Assembly: GCF_001698815.1 (NCBI RefSeq)
Contig: NZ_LGSI01000015.1
Location: 17,181 to 55,495 of the forward strand
Origin: Pseudomonas syringae
GTDB lineage: Bacteria > Pseudomonadota > Gammaproteobacteria > Pseudomonadales > Pseudomonadaceae
Direction: 5' to 3'
DNA length: 38,315 bases
Both the position numbers and the translations under genes were made by a program. Under the pieces are notes generated by a model. That model was given only the letters and a program-made list of their open reading frames with translations, had not been told where the DNA came from and did not search any database. Each line of letters starts with the position of its first letter. The first letter of the stretch is position 1. Positions 14,213-23,229 of the stretch are shown here, piece after piece.

Positions 14213-16837
14213 ATGAACAGATCCCTGGATGAGTATCAGCGTAGGCGTGACTTTGAAGCTACGCCGGAACCTTCTGGCAATAACAGAGAAAAAGGCGCTA
14301 AGTCTCGTAGGAAAGAGGTTTTAGAGCATGCCCTACAATTCTGTATCCAGAAGCACGACGCTACTCGTCTGCATTATGACTTTCGCCTGGAAATAAACGG
14401 AACGCTCAAGAGCTGGGCCGTACCCAAAGGCCCTAGCCTGGACCCTGCCGTGCGGCGCCTGGCCGTGCATGTGGAGGACCACCCGCTGGACTACGCTGCT
14501 TTCGAAGGCCATATTCCGGAAGGTCATTACGGCGCGGGCGATGTGATCGTCTGGGATCGCGGCGTCTGGATTCCTCAGGGCGATCCTGCGGCCGCGTATG
14601 AAAAAGGCCGGCTCAAGTTTCAGCTTGAAGGGGAAAAGCTCGGCGGCCTGTGGAACTTGGTCCGCACTCATTTGGAGGGTAAGCAGGAACAGTGGTTTCT
14701 GATCAAATCCAACGATTCCTTCGCCCGCGCCAAGGCCGAATACGACATTGTCGAGGACCAGCCGGATAGTGTCCTGAGCGAGCGCACCTTGATCGCAAAG
14801 CAGCGCGCCACAGATAAAACCTCAGCAAAGCCCCCGAAACAAATTGCAAAAAAGAACGCGAGGGCCACAACCCCACCCGCCATTGCCCTGACCGGCGCTC
14901 AAGTCGCCCAGTTGCCGGAAACCATCAAGCCGGAACTGGCGACGCTGGTGGAAAGTGCACCCGACGGTGATTGGCGCTATGAGCTCAAGTTCGACGGCTA
15001 CCGCATCATGGCCCGCATCGATAAGGGCAAGGTCCAGCTGTTTACCCGCAACGGCCATGACTGGAGCGCAAAAATGCCGCGTCAGACCAAGGCCTTGGAA
15101 AACCTTGGCCTGGAGTCCGCCTGGCTGGACGGCGAAGTGGTGGTCGCCGATGAAGAGGGTATGCCGGATTTTCAGGCGCTGCAGAATGCATTTGAAAGCG
15201 GGCGTCACGACAGCATCGTGTTTTATCTGTTTGACATGCCGTATCTCAATGGCGTGGATTTGCGCGAGGTGGTGCTCGAACAACGCCGCGCCGCGCTGGC
15301 GGCAGTTCTGGAACGCGGCACCGATGACGCGCTGCGTTTCTCCGAGGACTTCAGCGAGTCGGCGGACAACATGCTCAACAGCGTCTGTCAGATGAAGATG
15401 GAAGGTTTGATCGGCAAGCGCGTTGGCAGTCTTTATCAGTCCCGACGCAGCTCGGACTGGATCAAGCTCAAGTGCAAGCATCGCCAAGAGTTCGTGGTGG
15501 TCGGCTTCAGTGACCCCAAGGGTAGCCGCAGCGCTTTCGGCGCCTTGCTGCTGGGGCTGCATGATGCTGACAGTGGCGAATTGCGTTACGCGGGCAAAGT
15601 CGGCAGCGGCTTCAACGAGGCCACGCTGCGCAGCATTCACGCACGTCTCAAACCTCTTGAGGTCAAGACTGCGCCGGTGGTCAATCCACCCACCGGGTTC
15701 GAAGCCAAAAACGTGCATTGGCTCAAGCCCGAGTTATTGGCCGAAGTGGCGTTTGCCGAAATGACTCGGGAAGGTTCGGTGCGCCATTCAGTGTTCCATG
15801 GCTTGCGCGACGACAAGCCCGCCACGCAGATCAGTGAGGAACAGGCCAAGCCGGCAGCCGAGGTTGAGACGCCGAAAACCCGCAGCGCGAAAAAAGACAC
15901 GACCCAATCCGCGAAAGCTGCTCCCTCTAAAACCAAAGCTGCCGAAAAAGCTTCCGGCGACGGCAAGATCCGCATCACCCATCCCGAGCGGGTCATCGAT
16001 GCCAGCAGCGGCGCGACGAAAATGCAGCTCGCTCAGTACTACGCTCAGGTTTTCCCATGGATCGCGCCGCATTTGCAGGACCGGCCCGTTGCGCTGGTCC
16101 GGGCGCCGGAAGGTATCGCCGGGGAGCTGTTCTTCCAGAAAAACGCCGACAAGCTGGCAATTCCAGGACTGATCAGTCTCGGCAAGGAGCACGCTGGCCA
16201 GCCCATCATGATCATCGACAACCCCGAGGCGCTGATTGGCGCGGTGCAGATGAGCACCATCGAACTGCACACCTGGAATGCGACTTCGGCGGATCTCGAC
16301 CATCCTGACCGCTTTATCCTCGACCTTGACCCCGATCCGGCCTTGCCCTGGAAATATATGGTCGAAGCCACGCAATTGACCCTGACCATTCTCGATGAGC
16401 TGGGCCTCAAGTCGTTCCTGAAAACCAGTGGCGGCAAAGGCATTCACATTGTCGTGCCGCTCAAACCCAAGGCGGGCTGGGACGAGGTCAAGGCTTTCAG
16501 CCAGGCCATCGTCACGCATATGGCGAAGTTGCTGCCGGAGCGATTTTCCGCAGTATCCGGGCCGAAGAATCGGGTCGGCAAGATCTTCATCGATTACCTG
16601 CGTAACAGCCAGGGTGCCACCACGATCTGCGCATTCTCGGCCCGTACTCGGGATGGATTGCCGATTTCAGTGCCGGTTGTGCGCGAAGAAGTCGCCCAGC
16701 TCAAAGGCGCCAATGGCTGGAATATTCAGAATTTCATGGAACGGCTGGCGGATCAGGACGATCCGTGGGCGGGGTATGCGAAGGTGAAACAGACGATTAC
16801 GGCGGATATGCGCAAGCGGATCGGGATGAAGCGTTGA
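14213..16837 (+). CDS. ligD: ATP-dependent DNA ligase D (NHEJ: phosphoesterase-ligase-polymerase)
   Basis: An 874-aa three-domain LigD in the Pseudomonas order. The phosphoesterase domain (about 40-165) carries H48, H54, D56, R58 and H90, equivalent to PaLigD H42, H48, D50, R52 and H84. The ligase (about 235-530) has the nucleotidyl lysine K259 in ELKFDGYR, motif III LDGEVVV, motif IV MEGLIGKR and motif V WIKLKC. The primase-like polymerase (about 585-870) has the metal aspartates D704 and D706 in FILDLDPDP and D794 in FIDYLRN, matching PaLigD D669, D671 and D759. Lys/Ala-rich linkers separate the domains (200-225, 540-585). It trims, fills and seals double-strand breaks with Ku. No ku gene is in this window. 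Confidence 0.97.
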   Translation: MNRSLDEYQRRRDFEATPEPSGNNREKGAKSRRKEVLEHALQFCIQKHDATRLHYDFRLEINGTLKSWAVPKGPSLDPAVRRLAVHVEDHPLDYAAFEGHIPEGHYGAGDVIVWDRGVWIPQGDPAAAYEKGRLKFQLEGEKLGGLWNLVRTHLEGKQEQWFLIKSNDSFARAKAEYDIVEDQPDSVLSERTLIAKQRATDKTSAKPPKQIAKKNARATTPPAIALTGAQVAQLPETIKPELATLVESAPDGDWRYELKFDGYRIMARIDKGKVQLFTRNGHDWSAKMPRQTKALENLGLESAWLDGEVVVADEEGMPDFQALQNAFESGRHDSIVFYLFDMPYLNGVDLREVVLEQRRAALAAVLERGTDDALRFSEDFSESADNMLNSVCQMKMEGLIGKRVGSLYQSRRSSDWIKLKCKHRQEFVVVGFSDPKGSRSAFGALLLGLHDADSGELRYAGKVGSGFNEATLRSIHARLKPLEVKTAPVVNPPTGFEAKNVHWLKPELLAEVAFAEMTREGSVRHSVFHGLRDDKPATQISEEQAKPAAEVETPKTRSAKKDTTQSAKAAPSKTKAAEKASGDGKIRITHPERVIDASSGATKMQLAQYYAQVFPWIAPHLQDRPVALVRAPEGIAGELFFQKNADKLAIPGLISLGKEHAGQPIMIIDNPEALIGAVQMSTIELHTWNATSADLDHPDRFILDLDPDPALPWKYMVEATQLTLTILDELGLKSFLKTSGGKGIHIVVPLKPKAGWDEVKAFSQAIVTHMAKLLPERFSAVSGPKNRVGKIFIDYLRNSQGATTICAFSARTRDGLPISVPVVREEVAQLKGANGWNIQNFMERLADQDDPWAGYAKVKQTITADMRKRIGMKR

Positions 16838-16890
16838 GATTTTCGGTTATTGCTGTGCCGCACCCTGAATTTCGGGCTGCAATACCGCCC

Positions 16891-17028
16891 CGTTGGAGCG
16901 AGGCTTGCCCGCGAAGGCGTCATTTCTCGTTGGCAGCTTCGTAGCCTGTACTGGCCTCTTCGCGGGCAAGCCTCGCTCCCACAGGATCTCGATTCAGCAT
17001 GAGTCCTGTGGGAGCGGGCGAGAGCCGG
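16891..17028. repeat. REP-like palindromic repeats between ligD and gntP
   Basis: Two opposed arms, 'cgttggagcgaggcttgcccgc' and 'cttcgcgggcaagcctcgctcc', are about 90 bp apart, followed by a further partial arm 'cctgtgggagcgggcgagagcc'. They sit between the convergent stops of ligD and gntP. Confidence 0.85.
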
Positions 17029-17030
17029 AC

Positions 17031-18383
17031 TTAGACCAGCATCGACAACAACATAATGAAGATGATGCCCACTACCGACAGGATGGTTTCCATCACGGTC
17101 CAGGTCTTGAACGTCTCGGTCACGGTCATGTTGAAGTACTGTTTCACCAGCCAGAAACCGGCGTCGTTGACGTGAGACAGAATCAGCGATCCCGCACCCG
17201 TCGCCAACACCAGCAGCTCGCGATTGACGCCCGGAATCAGACCAACTACCGGCGCGACGATGCCCGCACCGGTAATGGTCGCCACGGTTGCCGAACCGGT
17301 CGCGATGCGAATCACCGCTGCCACCAGCCAGGCCAGCATGATCGGGTTGATCTGCGCTTGCACCGCCATGTGGCCGATCAGGTCGCCCACGCCGCTGGCC
17401 ACCAGCATCTGCTTGAAGCCACCGCCCGCACCGACGATCAGCACGATGGCTGCAACCGGTGTCAGGCTCTGATCCAGCAGTTTCATGATCTTGGTGCGAT
17501 CAAAACCACGGGCCGCGCCAAAGGTGTAGAACGCCAGCAGCAGGGCGGCGAGCAGGGCGGTGATCGGGTGGCCGATGAAGTCCATCCAGATGCGGAAGGT
17601 ATTGCCGTCCGGGAACACGATATCGGCGAACGTCTTGAGCAGCATCAGGAACACCGGTAGCAGGATCGTTACCAGGGTAATACCGAAGCCAGGCAGGTTG
17701 TCGCTGCTGGATTCCTTGCCAATCTGTTCCATCAGTTCAGGTGATGGCGTACCGGGTACATACTTGGAAATCCACTTGCCGTAGATCGGACCGGCGATGA
17801 TCGCGGTCGGCAGGGCAACCAGCAGACCGTAGAAAATGGTCTTGCCGATGTCAGCACCGAAGATCCCGATGGCCAGCAGCGGACCCGGATGCGGCGGAAC
17901 CAGGCCGTGTACTGCAGACAGGCCAGCCAGCAACGGGATGCCGATCTTGACGATGGACACGCCGGTGCGACGCGCCACGATGTAGACCAGCGGAATCAGC
18001 AGGACAAAGCCGATCTCGAAGAACAACGGAATGCCCACCAGAAACGCGGCGAACATCATCGCCCAGTGCACGCGCTGTTTGCCGAACACCCGAATCAGGG
18101 TCTGGGCAATCTGGTCTGCACCACCGGAGTCGGCCATCAGCTTGCCGAGCATGGTGCCCAGGCCGAGGATGATACCGACGAAGCCCAGTACGCCACCGAA
18201 GCCGTCCTGGAAAGCTTTCATCACCTTGTCCACCGGCATGCCGGAAGTCAGGCCGAGAAAGCCTGCGGCAATCGTCAGCGCGATGAAAGGGTGGACCTTG
18301 AACTTGGTGATCAACAAAATCAGGCCGATGATGGTTACCACCGCATCGACCAACAGGTACGTGTCATGGCTCATGCCGAACAT
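17031..18383 (-). CDS. gntP: Gluconate:H+ symporter, GntP family
   Basis: A 450-aa integral membrane protein with about 12-14 helices, the typical GntP length. Family motifs include LGLGTMLGKLMADSGGADQIAQTL, HGLVPPHPGPLLAIG, ATGSATVATITGAGIVAPV and SHVNDAGFWLVKQYFNM. It imports gluconate by proton symport. The RBS CCGGAGAGA precedes the ATG at 18383. It follows gntK by 104 bp and has its own GntR-type operator in that gap (18459-18472), so it can be transcribed separately from gntK. The symbol could equally be gntT or gnuT. Confidence 0.93.
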   Translation of the reverse strand: MFGMSHDTYLLVDAVVTIIGLILLITKFKVHPFIALTIAAGFLGLTSGMPVDKVMKAFQDGFGGVLGFVGIILGLGTMLGKLMADSGGADQIAQTLIRVFGKQRVHWAMMFAAFLVGIPLFFEIGFVLLIPLVYIVARRTGVSIVKIGIPLLAGLSAVHGLVPPHPGPLLAIGIFGADIGKTIFYGLLVALPTAIIAGPIYGKWISKYVPGTPSPELMEQIGKESSSDNLPGFGITLVTILLPVFLMLLKTFADIVFPDGNTFRIWMDFIGHPITALLAALLLAFYTFGAARGFDRTKIMKLLDQSLTPVAAIVLIVGAGGGFKQMLVASGVGDLIGHMAVQAQINPIMLAWLVAAVIRIATGSATVATITGAGIVAPVVGLIPGVNRELLVLATGAGSLILSHVNDAGFWLVKQYFNMTVTETFKTWTVMETILSVVGIIFIMLLSMLV

Positions 18384-18404
18384 TGGATGTCTCTCCGGTT
18401 GTCA

Positions 18405-18412
18405 TTGTTTTT
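18405..18412 (-). promoter_or_regulatory. Candidate Hfq/Crc (CA) motif in gntP leader
   Basis: Read leftward, AAAAACAA (part of an A-rich AAAAACAATGACAA run) fits AAnAAYAA and lies just upstream of the gntP RBS. It is motif evidence only and weaker than at hmgA or maiA. Confidence 0.35.
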
Positions 18413-18458
18413 TATGGAGCTACTGTTGGCGCTGCCACATCGACCTGTTTCGGCGATG

Positions 18459-18472
18459 AGACAGCGCTGTCT
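18459..18472. promoter_or_regulatory. GntR operator upstream of gntP
   Basis: AGACAGCGCTGTCT is a perfect 14-bp palindrome, typical of LacI-family sites with a central CG. It is identical to the site at 19038-19051 and lies 76 bp before the gntP start. Confidence 0.8.
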
Positions 18473-18487
18473 TTCGCGCTCACGCCT

Positions 18488-19018
18488 TTAGTCGGCTTTA
18501 GACGCTTTCCACCAGTCGGCGGCTTGCGTGCCGATTGAGCTGATCGGTTGTGTTGCATCGACCACCAGAGTGCGATCTTCGCTATAAGGAGGTTCGAGGG
18601 TCGCGAACTGGCTATCGACCAGGCTGGCAGGCATGAAGTGGCCCGGTCGATGCGAGCAGCGCTCGGTGGCGACTTCCTTGGTCAGCTCCAGAAACACAAA
18701 GCCAAGGCCCGGCACGGCCTGGCGCAGGCGTTCACGATAAATAAGCTTGAGCGCGGAGCAGGTCAGCACCGGATGTTCACCGTTGCTCAGGGCGGTGGCC
18801 ATTTCTTCGCCCAGACGGGTCAGCCAGCCGGCACGGTCTTCATCGTTGAGGGGATGTCCAGCGCTCATCTTTTCGATGTTGGCTGGCGGATGAAAGGCAT
18901 CGCCTTCAATCAGGCGACCCCCGCTTTTCTGGGCAATGTCAGCGCCGACGACACTTTTGCCGCAGCCGGAAACACCCATCACCACGAGGGCGGTAATTGC
19001 AGAATTCGCAGTTGTCAC
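18488..19018 (-). CDS. gntK: Gluconokinase
   Basis: A 176-aa P-loop kinase of the bacterial gluconokinase family. Walker A GVSGCGKS is at residues 15-22. The family segments EGDAFHPPANIEKMSAGHPLNDEDRAGWL, CSALKLIYRERLR and HRPGHFMPASLVDSQFATLEPP follow. It phosphorylates gluconate to 6-phosphogluconate with ATP, feeding the Entner-Doudoroff pathway. An operator for the LacI-type regulator lies 20 bp upstream (19038-19051). It is followed by gntP. Confidence 0.95.
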   Translation of the reverse strand: MTTANSAITALVVMGVSGCGKSVVGADIAQKSGGRLIEGDAFHPPANIEKMSAGHPLNDEDRAGWLTRLGEEMATALSNGEHPVLTCSALKLIYRERLRQAVPGLGFVFLELTKEVATERCSHRPGHFMPASLVDSQFATLEPPYSEDRTLVVDATQPISSIGTQAADWWKASKAD

Positions 19019-19037
19019 AATTTTCCACCTCTTCCGG

Positions 19038-19051
19038 AGACAGCGCTGTCT
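19038..19051. promoter_or_regulatory. GntR operator upstream of gntK
   Basis: A perfect palindrome AGACAGCGCTGTCT, identical to the gntP site, starts 20 bp from the gntK start codon. Repressor binding here would block gntK transcription, relieved by gluconate or 6-phosphogluconate in known GntR systems. Confidence 0.82.
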
Positions 19052-19179
19052 TTGTCGTCTTGGACAAAAATACAGTCAGGCCTGCTTCCAGTTCTTGTCA
19101 TTGTTTTAGTTGCATCGGTCGTCATCGGAGCTACTCGCGTCAGTTGCGTGACCTGCGAATAAGCATTGTAGGGGCCGTG

Positions 19180-19193
19180 AGACAGCGCTACCT
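19180..19193. promoter_or_regulatory. Degenerate GntR operator upstream of gntR
   Basis: AGACAGCGCTACCT matches the two perfect sites at 12 of 14 positions, with one half-site degraded. It lies 61 bp before the gntR start, consistent with weaker autoregulation. Confidence 0.7.
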
Positions 19194-19253
19194 TAGAGCC
19201 CATTCGCCACTTTTGGCAACCCCCTTGCTTATTCCTATGTTAGTTGGCAACGC

Positions 19254-20270
19254 ATGACACGCATTGGTTCCCGTTCCACCGGTCGTCCGACCCTCAACGA
19301 AGTCGCACGTCTGGCGGCTGTTTCTCCCATCACGGCATCCCGTGCTTTGCGCGGCGTTACCACGGTTGCGCCCGAGCTGGTCGAAAAAGTCCGCGCGGCG
19401 GCGCAGACGCTCGGCTACGTTGCCAACCCGGCAGCGCGAGCGCTGGCTTCTTCGCAAAGCCAGACGGTGGTGGTGCTGGTGCCATCGCTGTCCAACCAGT
19501 TGTTCATCGAAACCCTGGAAGCGATTCAAAACGTATTGCGCACCCGCGGCCTGGAAGTGGTGATCGGCAACTATCACTACTCACCTGTGGAAGAGGAAAA
19601 CCTGCTGCGCAATTACCTGGCGAATCGGCCGCGCGGCATGTTGCTGACGGGATTCGACCACACGCCTGCGTTGCGTCAATTGCTGGCCGCCAGCGGCGTG
19701 CCCTGCGTGCACATGATGGAACTGGATACCGTCAGCGGCGCGTATTGTGTCGGCTTTTCCCAGGAACAGGCCGGGGCCGAGGCGGCGCGACATCTATTGG
19801 GACGAGGGCGCAAGCGTCTGGCTTACATCGCCGCGCAGCTTGACCCACGTGTGCTGCTTCGGGGGCAGGGATTTCGTCGGGCGCTGGAGGAAGAGGGCGT
19901 CTACGACCCTGAACTGCAAGTCTCCACGCCGCTGCCTTCGTCGATCGGGCTGGGTGGCGAGTTGTTCATGAAGTTGATGACTGAGCATCCGGACGTGGAC
20001 GGGGTATTTTTCTGTAACGACGACCTGGCCCAGGGCGCTGCGCTGGAGGCATTGCGCCATGGCATTGCGATTCCGCAGCGGGTGTCGCTGATCGGTTTCA
20101 ATGATTTGCCGGGATCGGCGCATATGGTCCCGCGCCTGACCTCGATCCGCACCCCACGCGAAGAAGTCGGGCAACGCGCCGCGCAGTTGTTATTGGGTTT
20201 GATCGATGGCATTGCGCAACAACCCCAAGTGGACCTGGGGTTTGAGTTGGTGGTGCGGGAGAGTTCTTAG
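19254..20270 (+). CDS. gntR: LacI-family gluconate utilisation repressor
   Basis: A 338-aa LacI/GalR regulator. The N-terminal helix-turn-helix is PTLNEVARLAAVSPITASRALRG (residues 12-34), followed by the hinge helix PAARALASSQSQTVVVLVPS. The periplasmic-binding-like effector domain runs from about 62 to 335 and includes VDGVFFCNDDLAQGAALEAL and the LTSIRTPREEVGQRAAQLLL C-terminal segment. It is divergent from gntK-gntP and controls them through the palindromes at 18459, 19038 and its own at 19180. Despite the name it is not a GntR-superfamily (winged-helix) protein. Confidence 0.93.
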   Translation: MTRIGSRSTGRPTLNEVARLAAVSPITASRALRGVTTVAPELVEKVRAAAQTLGYVANPAARALASSQSQTVVVLVPSLSNQLFIETLEAIQNVLRTRGLEVVIGNYHYSPVEEENLLRNYLANRPRGMLLTGFDHTPALRQLLAASGVPCVHMMELDTVSGAYCVGFSQEQAGAEAARHLLGRGRKRLAYIAAQLDPRVLLRGQGFRRALEEEGVYDPELQVSTPLPSSIGLGGELFMKLMTEHPDVDGVFFCNDDLAQGAALEALRHGIAIPQRVSLIGFNDLPGSAHMVPRLTSIRTPREEVGQRAAQLLLGLIDGIAQQPQVDLGFELVVRESS

Positions 20271-20280
20271 GATAACAATC

Positions 20281-20410
20281 GGTGGGGGCGAGCTTGCTGT
20301 AGGACCGGCTTTAGCCGGGAGAGCAATTGATGAGAATGAGAGGCTCGCGACTGAAGTCGCTCCTACAGTCGCTCCTACGGCCGATTCGCGAGCAAGCTCG
20401 CTCCCACGAA
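20281..20410. repeat. REP-like composite repeat between gntR and glcB
   Basis: An outer pair, 'gtgggggcgagcttgctg' and 'cgcgagcaagctcgctcccac', encloses an inner 'taggaccggctttagccggga' palindrome and 'gactgaagtcgctcctac'. The inner block repeats the left edge of the window (1-76) with a 49-base exact match. It lies between convergent stops. Confidence 0.88.
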
Positions 20411-20418
20411 TCCTTCGG

Positions 20419-22596
20419 TTACTGCGCCTTCTTGAACGCCAACCGAAACTCATGCAGCAACGGTTCGGTATAGCCGCTCGGCTGTTCCAGACCCTTGAAC
20501 ACCAGCGCACACGCCGCCTGGAAAGCCACTGATTTCTTGAAATCAGCCGCCATCGGCGTGTACTGCGCGTCACCCGCGTTCTGCTTATCCACCACTCTGG
20601 CCATCTGTTCCAGAACGCCGCGGGTGAAGCCTTCGTCGATGACGTTGTGATGCAGCCAGTTGGCAATGTGCTGGCTGGAAATGCGCAGGGTCGCGCGGTC
20701 TTCCATGAGGCCGACGTTATGAATGTCCGGCACCTTGGAACAGCCAACGCCTTGCTCGACCCAGCGCACTACGTAGCCCAGCAAACCCTGGGCGTTGTTT
20801 TCGACTTCTTCGCGAATCTGCTCGGGGCTCCATTTGGCCTCTGCCGCCACCGGAATGGTCAACAGATCGTTGAGGATTTCTTCGCTAACGCTGTTCAGGC
20901 TGACCTGTTCGAGATCCTCCTGAATCGCCCGGACGTCGACCTTGTGATAATGCAGCGCGTGCAAGGTCGCGGCGGTTGGCGAGGGCACCCAGGCAGTAGT
21001 CGCGCCGGATTTCGGGTGGGCGATTTTCTGTTCGAGCATGTCCGCCATGCGATCCGGCATGGCCCACATCCCTTTGCCGATCTGTGCCCGACCACGCAAG
21101 CCGCACGCCAGGCCGACCAGCACGTTGCTGCGCTCGTAAGCCTTGATCCATGGTGTGTTTTTTATGTCGCCCTTGCGCAGCATCGGACCTGCCTGCATGG
21201 CGCTGTGAATCTCGTCACCGGTGCGGTCGAGGAAACCGGTGTTGATGAACGCGACCCGCGCCGAAGCCGCATTGATGCACGCCTTGAGGTTGACGCTGGT
21301 GCGCCGTTCTTCGTCCATGATCCCCATTTTCAAGGTGTTGCGCGGCAGCTTGAGGATGTCTTCGATGCCGCTGAACAGTTGCTCGGCGAACGCTACTTCC
21401 AGCGGCCCGTGCATCTTCGGCTTGACGATGTACACGCTGCCGGTGCGCGAGTTGCCGCGCCGTTGCAGGTCGTGCAATGCGATGAGGCTGGTGATCACGC
21501 CATCGAGAATGCCTTCGGGAATGTCGTGGCCTTCACCGTCGACAATCGCCGGGTTGGTCATCAAGTGCCCGACGTTACGGATGAACAGCAAGGAACGGCC
21601 ATGCAGTTTGATTTCGCCGCCGCTGGCACGAGTGTATTGGCGGTCAGCGTTGAGGCGACGGGTAATGGTCTTGCCACCCTTGACCAGATCTTCGGTCAGG
21701 TCGCCTTTCATCAAGCCCAGCCAGTTGCGGTACACCGACACCTTGTCGTCGGCATCCACAGCGGCCACCGAGTCTTCGCAGTCGATGATGGTCGAGACGG
21801 CCGCTTCCAGGAGCAGATCTTTCACGCCAGCCGCATCGGTGCTGCCGATCGGGCTTTGCGGGTCGATCTGGATCTCGATGTGCAGGCCATGATTCTTCAG
21901 CAGAATCGCCTTGGGCTGATTCAGGTCGCCCTGATAGCCGAGGTATTTTTCCGGCTGTTGCAGGGCCGTCTGGCTGCCATCGGCCAGGGTTACGCTGAGC
22001 TCGCCGCTTGCGACGCTGTAGCCGGTGGCATCGACGTGGGAGCCTTTGAGCAGCGGTGCTGCTTCGTCGAGCAAGGCACGGGCGGCGGCGATGACTTTCG
22101 CACCGCGTAATGGGTTGTAACCGGCGCTGATGTCGGCGCCGTTGGCGCTGGAAATTGCATCGGTGCCATACAGCGCGTCATACAGCGAACCCCAGCGCGC
22201 GTTGGCGGCGTTCAGTGCATAACGGGCGTTGACTGCCGGGACCACCAGTTGCGGGCCAGCTTGCTCGCTGATCTCGATGTCGACGTTGGCGGTGGTCGCT
22301 ACGACCTGCGCCGGAACCGGCAGCAGATAGCCGATGGATTCGAGAAAGGTGCGGTAGGCCGGCATATCCTTGATCGGTCCGGGATTAGCCTTGTGCCACT
22401 TGTCCAGTTCGGTTTGCAGGCGGTCGCGTTCGGCGAGCAGCTTGCGGTTGATCGGCGCCAGTTCGTGAACCAGCGCATCGAATCCGGCCCAGAAAGCGTC
22501 TTGATCCAGGCCCGTGCCGGGCAGTACGTCGTCGTTGACGAAGCGTTGCAGATTAACCGCCACCTTCAGGCGTTGGCATTGGACGAAATCGGTCAT
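20419..22596 (-). CDS. glcB: Malate synthase G
   Basis: A 725-aa protein, the usual length of malate synthase G. Motifs include [27 protein letters not shown] with the catalytic arginine, [28 protein letters not shown], and [15 protein letters not shown] carrying the catalytic aspartate. It condenses glyoxylate with acetyl-CoA to malate. The start at 22596 is chosen (GGAGAA 8 nt upstream; protein [12 protein letters not shown]); the longer frame to 22641 starts in a G-run and lacks homology. It is the last gene of the glc cluster, separated from glcG by 181 bp containing a REP element. Confidence 0.97.
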   Translation of the reverse strand: MTDFVQCQRLKVAVNLQRFVNDDVLPGTGLDQDAFWAGFDALVHELAPINRKLLAERDRLQTELDKWHKANPGPIKDMPAYRTFLESIGYLLPVPAQVVATTANVDIEISEQAGPQLVVPAVNARYALNAANARWGSLYDALYGTDAISSANGADISAGYNPLRGAKVIAAARALLDEAAPLLKGSHVDATGYSVASGELSVTLADGSQTALQQPEKYLGYQGDLNQPKAILLKNHGLHIEIQIDPQSPIGSTDAAGVKDLLLEAAVSTIIDCEDSVAAVDADDKVSVYRNWLGLMKGDLTEDLVKGGKTITRRLNADRQYTRASGGEIKLHGRSLLFIRNVGHLMTNPAIVDGEGHDIPEGILDGVITSLIALHDLQRRGNSRTGSVYIVKPKMHGPLEVAFAEQLFSGIEDILKLPRNTLKMGIMDEERRTSVNLKACINAASARVAFINTGFLDRTGDEIHSAMQAGPMLRKGDIKNTPWIKAYERSNVLVGLACGLRGRAQIGKGMWAMPDRMADMLEQKIAHPKSGATTAWVPSPTAATLHALHYHKVDVRAIQEDLEQVSLNSVSEEILNDLLTIPVAAEAKWSPEQIREEVENNAQGLLGYVVRWVEQGVGCSKVPDIHNVGLMEDRATLRISSQHIANWLHHNVIDEGFTRGVLEQMARVVDKQNAGDAQYTPMAADFKKSVAFQAACALVFKGLEQPSGYTEPLLHEFRLAFKKAQ

Positions 22597-22659
22597 CTGG
22601 GGTTCTCCGGTTGTGGGGGGGGGCAAACTACGCTTGGCCATCTGTTTGGAATACGATCC

Positions 22660-22763
22660 GTAGGAGCGAGCGGGCGGCGTTCCGACTTGCCCGCGAAGGC
22701 TTTATTTCAGGCGATAACCAGGTCGACTGAAATACCGATTCGCGGGCAAGCCTCGCTCCAACA
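22660..22763. repeat. REP-like repeat inside the glc operon (glcG-glcB gap)
   Basis: Opposed arms, 'taggagcgagcgggcggcg' with 'cttgcccgcgaaggc' and 'gattcgcgggcaagcctcgctcc', form a paired REP. Unlike the others in the window it sits between co-directional genes, so it could modulate the glcG-glcB mRNA. Confidence 0.85.
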
Positions 22764-22777
22764 GAGGCGAGGCAGAA

Positions 22778-23179
22778 TCAGCCAATCGCTGCAACACCGG
22801 CCTTGGCCACTTGCGCATCCTGGTCAGCCTTGACGCCGGACACGCCCACTGCGCCGATCACTTGACCGTCGACGATCAGCGGCACGCCGCCTTCCAGCGA
22901 GGTCAGCAGCGGTGCCGACAGGAAGGCGGTGCGGCCGCCGTTGACCATTTCTTCGTAACCTTTGGATTCGCGACGGCCCAGCGCCGAGGTGCGGGCTTTT
23001 TCGATGGCGATGTAGCCACCAATCGGCGCACAACCGTCCAGGCGTTCGAAGCCCAGCAAGTGACCGCCATCGTCCACCACTGCGATGGAAACCGCCCAGC
23101 TGTTGCTGTTGGCTTCGGTGCGCGCGGCGGCGAGGATCTGGGTGACTTCGGTCTGGGTCAGGACAGCTTTGGTTTTCAT
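22778..23179 (-). CDS. glcG: GlcG/HbpS family protein
   Basis: A 133-aa protein of the GlcG/DUF336 (HbpS-like) family, found in glycolate loci between glcF and glcB. The characteristic segments are VLTQTEVTQILAAARTEA, SIAVVDDGGHLLGFERLDG, the GGYIAIEKARTSA motif, and GGVPLIVDGQVIGAVGVSG. HbpS homologues bind haem; the role in glycolate metabolism is not established. ATG 23179 is preferred over an in-frame GTG at 23191, because GGAGA is correctly spaced for it. Confidence 0.93.
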   Translation of the reverse strand: MKTKAVLTQTEVTQILAAARTEANSNSWAVSIAVVDDGGHLLGFERLDGCAPIGGYIAIEKARTSALGRRESKGYEEMVNGGRTAFLSAPLLTSLEGGVPLIVDGQVIGAVGVSGVKADQDAQVAKAGVAAIG

Positions 23180-23229
23180 CGGTGTCTCCACAAGGTTGTG
23201 ATGGGCGAGCTGTTATAGGCGATTATTGT

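Noticed and set aside
20647..22110. Long rightward frame of 487 codons opposite glcB
   Set aside because: Antisense shadow of malate synthase G; no recognisable domain.
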